Source: Ensifer sp. IC4062 (GTDB lineage: Bacteria > Pseudomonadota > Alphaproteobacteria > Rhizobiales > Rhizobiaceae). From it: DNA of 64,000 nucleotides. Below are positions 62,098 to 64,000 of this stretch, one piece after another. Position numbers and translations under genes: made by a program. Below the pieces are notes generated by a model. That model searched no databases and was not told where the DNA came from. It saw only the letters and a program-made list of their open reading frames with translations. How positions within the stretch are numbered: position 1 is the first letter of the stretch; each line of letters begins with the position of its first letter. Location of the stretch: NCBI RefSeq assembly GCF_020193575.1, contig NZ_JADYVD010000024.1, positions 37,476 to 101,475 on the forward strand, read 5' to 3'.

Positions 62098-63714
62098 TCA
62101 AAACAGCCGGAAGCTCGCCTTGTCCGACGTTTTCTCGCCGGCCGCCGCTTCGCGAACGCCGGGATCATCCGGCGGACGGCCGAAGAAGGGCGCCGGCTCT
62201 TCTTCCGTGACCTCCTCGTTTTTCCTCGCAGGAGAGGGAGCAGGTTCCTTCCTCTCCGGGACCTTTATCATTGTCTCGCGCTCGGCTTCCAGGACGGCTG
62301 GCGTTGCAGCCGCCGGTGCGGGCTTTGGCGTCGCGTGCGGTGCCACGTGCTGGGCGGTCGCGACTGGCGGAAGGCTGCGGATCGCCTCGTCGGCGCTCGG
62401 ATGACCATTTTCGAGCTTGTCGGAAAGCTGCAAGGCCGGGGTCTTCCATTCGAAGGCGTCGAGCCGTCCGCTGACCGGCGATACCGGCAGCCACGAGGGC
62501 GACGTGACGCCGTCGGCGGTCCAGGCCGGATCGCGCGGGCTGCGCAGCGCCTGCGCCATCCAATGGCGGATACGGCCCTCGTCGCCGGTGTCCGCCTCCT
62601 CGATATCGGCGAGCAGCAGGAAGACGCTTTCCGTCGGTTCGAGCCGCGCAGCCGCTTCCGCCTTGCTACGGGCAAGCGGCAGTTCGCGTGCCTCGAGTGC
62701 GGCCTCCGCGACCGCCGACAGCGCCACCGCATTGTTGCTGCGGAGCGATTCGAGCTTCTTCGCGCGCTTCAAACGATCGAGAGCGGAATCGCCTCCGCGC
62801 GCTCTGACATATAGCCGTGCCACGTCCGGATGCGGTTGCTGCTTCCACATCCTTTCGAGGACTCCCGCGCCCTTGCGCAGATTGTCTTCGCGAAACAGGG
62901 CTTTGGCCGTTACCAGCGCCGCCGGCACCAGGCTGTCGTCGAGTTTCAGCGCGGCAAGGCCGTCGTCGCGCGCCGCTTTCGGGTCAGCGTCGAGCTTCGC
63001 CATCGCGCGGGCGGTGAGAAGCACCGCCTTCTTTCGGTCCGCCTCCTTGCGGTCGAGAATATTGGCGGCGCGACTCTGTTCGAGAAGGCGGATCGCCTCG
63101 TCCCATTGCCCTGCCTGACTGCGGTGATCCAGCGTCGCCAGCGTCGCCCACGGCAAGTGCGGCGCCTTCTCCGCGGCGCGCTCCGCATATTGGCGGGCCG
63201 CCTCGTTCGCGCCGAGCCGCTTGGCTTCTAGGAACAGGCCGCGCAGGCCGAGCTCGCGCGTTTCGGGATCGTCGGCCATAAGCTCGAATTTCTTGCGCGC
63301 CTCGTCGTATTTGCCTTCGATCAGCGCGGTCTGCGCCTCAAGCAGGTGGATGAGCGGCTCCTGATCGGCGCTGATCAGGCCCCGGCTTCGCGCCGACATC
63401 TTGCGGGCAAGATTGGCATCGCCGGCGCCGGCGGCGATCAGCCCCGTCGAAAGCGCCTGGTAGCCGCGATCACGCTTGCGGGCACGGAAATAGCGCGTGA
63501 CCGTAAAGGGCGACATCCAGATCGTGCGGAGCAGCCAGATCACGATCAGGACGGCGGCAAAGAGCGAGATCAGAATGGATGCGGCGCGCATCAGGGTCAT
63601 TTCGATGAGTTGTCCCTGCCAGATCAGCGACAACTCCCCCGGTCGATCGGCGAGCCACGCGAAACCGAGACCGAGACACAGTACGAGGAGGATGAAGAAC
63701 AATATACGGATCAT
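62098..63714 (-). CDS. hemY: HemY-type TPR membrane protein
   Basis: 538 residues. Two N-terminal membrane helices (ILFFILLVLCLGLGFAWLA and ILISLFAAVLIVIWLLRTIW), then FTVTRYFRARKRDRGYQALSTGLIAAGAGD, the HemY_N signature, followed by TPR helices to ~400 and a Pro/Glu-rich tail. Despite the name it is not an oxidase; a role with late haem enzymes is inferred from gene order. 18 bases after the Mic60-type gene. Confidence 0.93.
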   Translation of the reverse strand: MIRILFFILLVLCLGLGFAWLADRPGELSLIWQGQLIEMTLMRAASILISLFAAVLIVIWLLRTIWMSPFTVTRYFRARKRDRGYQALSTGLIAAGAGDANLARKMSARSRGLISADQEPLIHLLEAQTALIEGKYDEARKKFELMADDPETRELGLRGLFLEAKRLGANEAARQYAERAAEKAPHLPWATLATLDHRSQAGQWDEAIRLLEQSRAANILDRKEADRKKAVLLTARAMAKLDADPKAARDDGLAALKLDDSLVPAALVTAKALFREDNLRKGAGVLERMWKQQPHPDVARLYVRARGGDSALDRLKRAKKLESLRSNNAVALSAVAEAALEARELPLARSKAEAAARLEPTESVFLLLADIEEADTGDEGRIRHWMAQALRSPRDPAWTADGVTSPSWLPVSPVSGRLDAFEWKTPALQLSDKLENGHPSADEAIRSLPPVATAQHVAPHATPKPAPAAATPAVLEAERETMIKVPERKEPAPSPARKNEEVTEEEPAPFFGRPPDDPGVREAAAGEKTSDKASFRLF

Positions 63715-63732
63715 CTATTCTTCTTCCCTCCT

Positions 63733-64000
63733 TTAGCCGGCGGTGCCGGTACGCGTCATGGTCTGCGCCACGGCGGCATCGATGGCGGTCTCGACGCGCA
63801 GGCGCTGATCGAGTTTCGTCTTGAAATCCGCGCCGGCCGATTTCGCCGGTTCGGGCAGGCCGTCCCACTCCAGGGATGCGCCCTTGAGATCGCCATTGTT
63901 CAGCTTGTCTTCGATGCGCGCGATCACGGCTTCCGGTGTGTCGCCCTCGACGCTGCCGACCGGCCGGATGCGGATTCCGGACATGGCGCTCGAGACGAGG
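63733..64000 (-). CDS. Mic60/mitofilin family protein, C-terminal part
   Basis: Last ~88 codons of a gene that starts outside the window (reading in at LVSSAMSGIRIRPVGSVEGD). The text VIARIEDKLNNGDLKGASLEWDGLPEPAK followed by LDQRLRVETAIDA is the C-terminal mitofilin domain of alphaproteobacterial Mic60, normally between hemD and hemY and involved in shaping the inner membrane. The ATG at 63984 is internal, not the start. Confidence 0.85.
   Translation of the reverse strand, partial: LVSSAMSGIRIRPVGSVEGDTPEAVIARIEDKLNNGDLKGASLEWDGLPEPAKSAGADFKTKLDQRLRVETAIDAAVAQTMTRTGTAG

Overview
This 64 kb window looks like a stretch of alphaproteobacterial, rhizobial chromosome, most likely Sinorhizobium/Ensifer. 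The evidence is about 62-65% GC, core genes in rhizobial order (rplU-rpmA, obgE-proB-proA-nadD-rsfS-rlmH-envC-ctpA; imuA-imuB-dnaE2; glnK-amtB), a SAM-II riboswitch ahead of metA, and a dense set of short palindromic intergenic repeats of the RIME/ABC kind described in Rhizobiaceae. There is no rRNA, phage, transposase, CRISPR array or plasmid function in the window; nearly everything reads as housekeeping chromosome.

Layout. 0-5.4 kb: a partial TauE/SafE permease, rplS (L19 with a long charged tail), a two-gene polar amino acid ABC transporter without its ATPase, leuC and a SixA-type phosphatase. 5.4-9.5 kb: a cytoplasmic-type L,D-transpeptidase gene divergent from a CenR-like response regulator, a lone cyclic-nucleotide-binding protein, xthA and a LolA-like protein. 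9.5-18.5 kb: ftsK (with a full CtrA-type box upstream), amtB and glnK (with a sigma-54-type promoter), tesB, a UbiH-type hydroxylase, and a CitE-like lyase coupled to a DUF1737 protein. 18.7-24.7 kb: leuD, a Rid protein, moxR, a Nudix hydrolase, SAM-II riboswitch, metA, a VWA protein and galM. 24.8-36.4 kb: tRNA-Gly, a ProX-type deacylase, cnoX, a LON-domain protein, a Trm112-like protein, a zincin, the SOS mutasome imuA-imuB-dnaE2 with a LexA box, bfd-bfr with Irr-like dyads, and rppH. 36.5-49.1 kb: the long minus-strand envelope/ribosome/proline cluster. 49.4-53.2 kb: tRNA-Ser(CGA) followed by the least familiar stretch (DUF429, a hypothetical two-domain protein, a 53-residue protein, an amidase, a KTSC protein). 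53.4-64 kb: phoD, typA, a GNAT (with a CtrA-type box), ppa, yggU-yggT, an MFS exporter, a glutamine amidotransferase, a TerB-like protein, hemY and the 3' end of a Mic60-type gene.

Functional themes. Leucine (leuC, leuD), methionine (metA) and proline (proB, proA) biosynthesis; nitrogen sensing and ammonium uptake (glnK-amtB); peptidoglycan and division (ftsK, envC, ctpA, L,D-transpeptidase); translation (L19, L21, L27, ObgE, RsfS, RlmH, TypA); damage-induced mutagenesis; iron storage. Regulatory sites visible by eye are a LexA box, a SAM-II riboswitch, a sigma-54-type promoter, two CtrA-type boxes, two iron-type dyads, two tRNA promoters and several intrinsic terminators. I found no convincing wholly new multi-gene system. 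The best candidates for new biology are the moxR-nudix-[SAM-II]-metA-VWA arrangement, the small and unknown genes at 49.5-51.4 kb, a 42-residue ORF ending in a terminator before leuC, a likely CTG start for rsfS, and repeat elements that have become part of coding sequence. All family calls come from reading the translated sequence; no database search was run.
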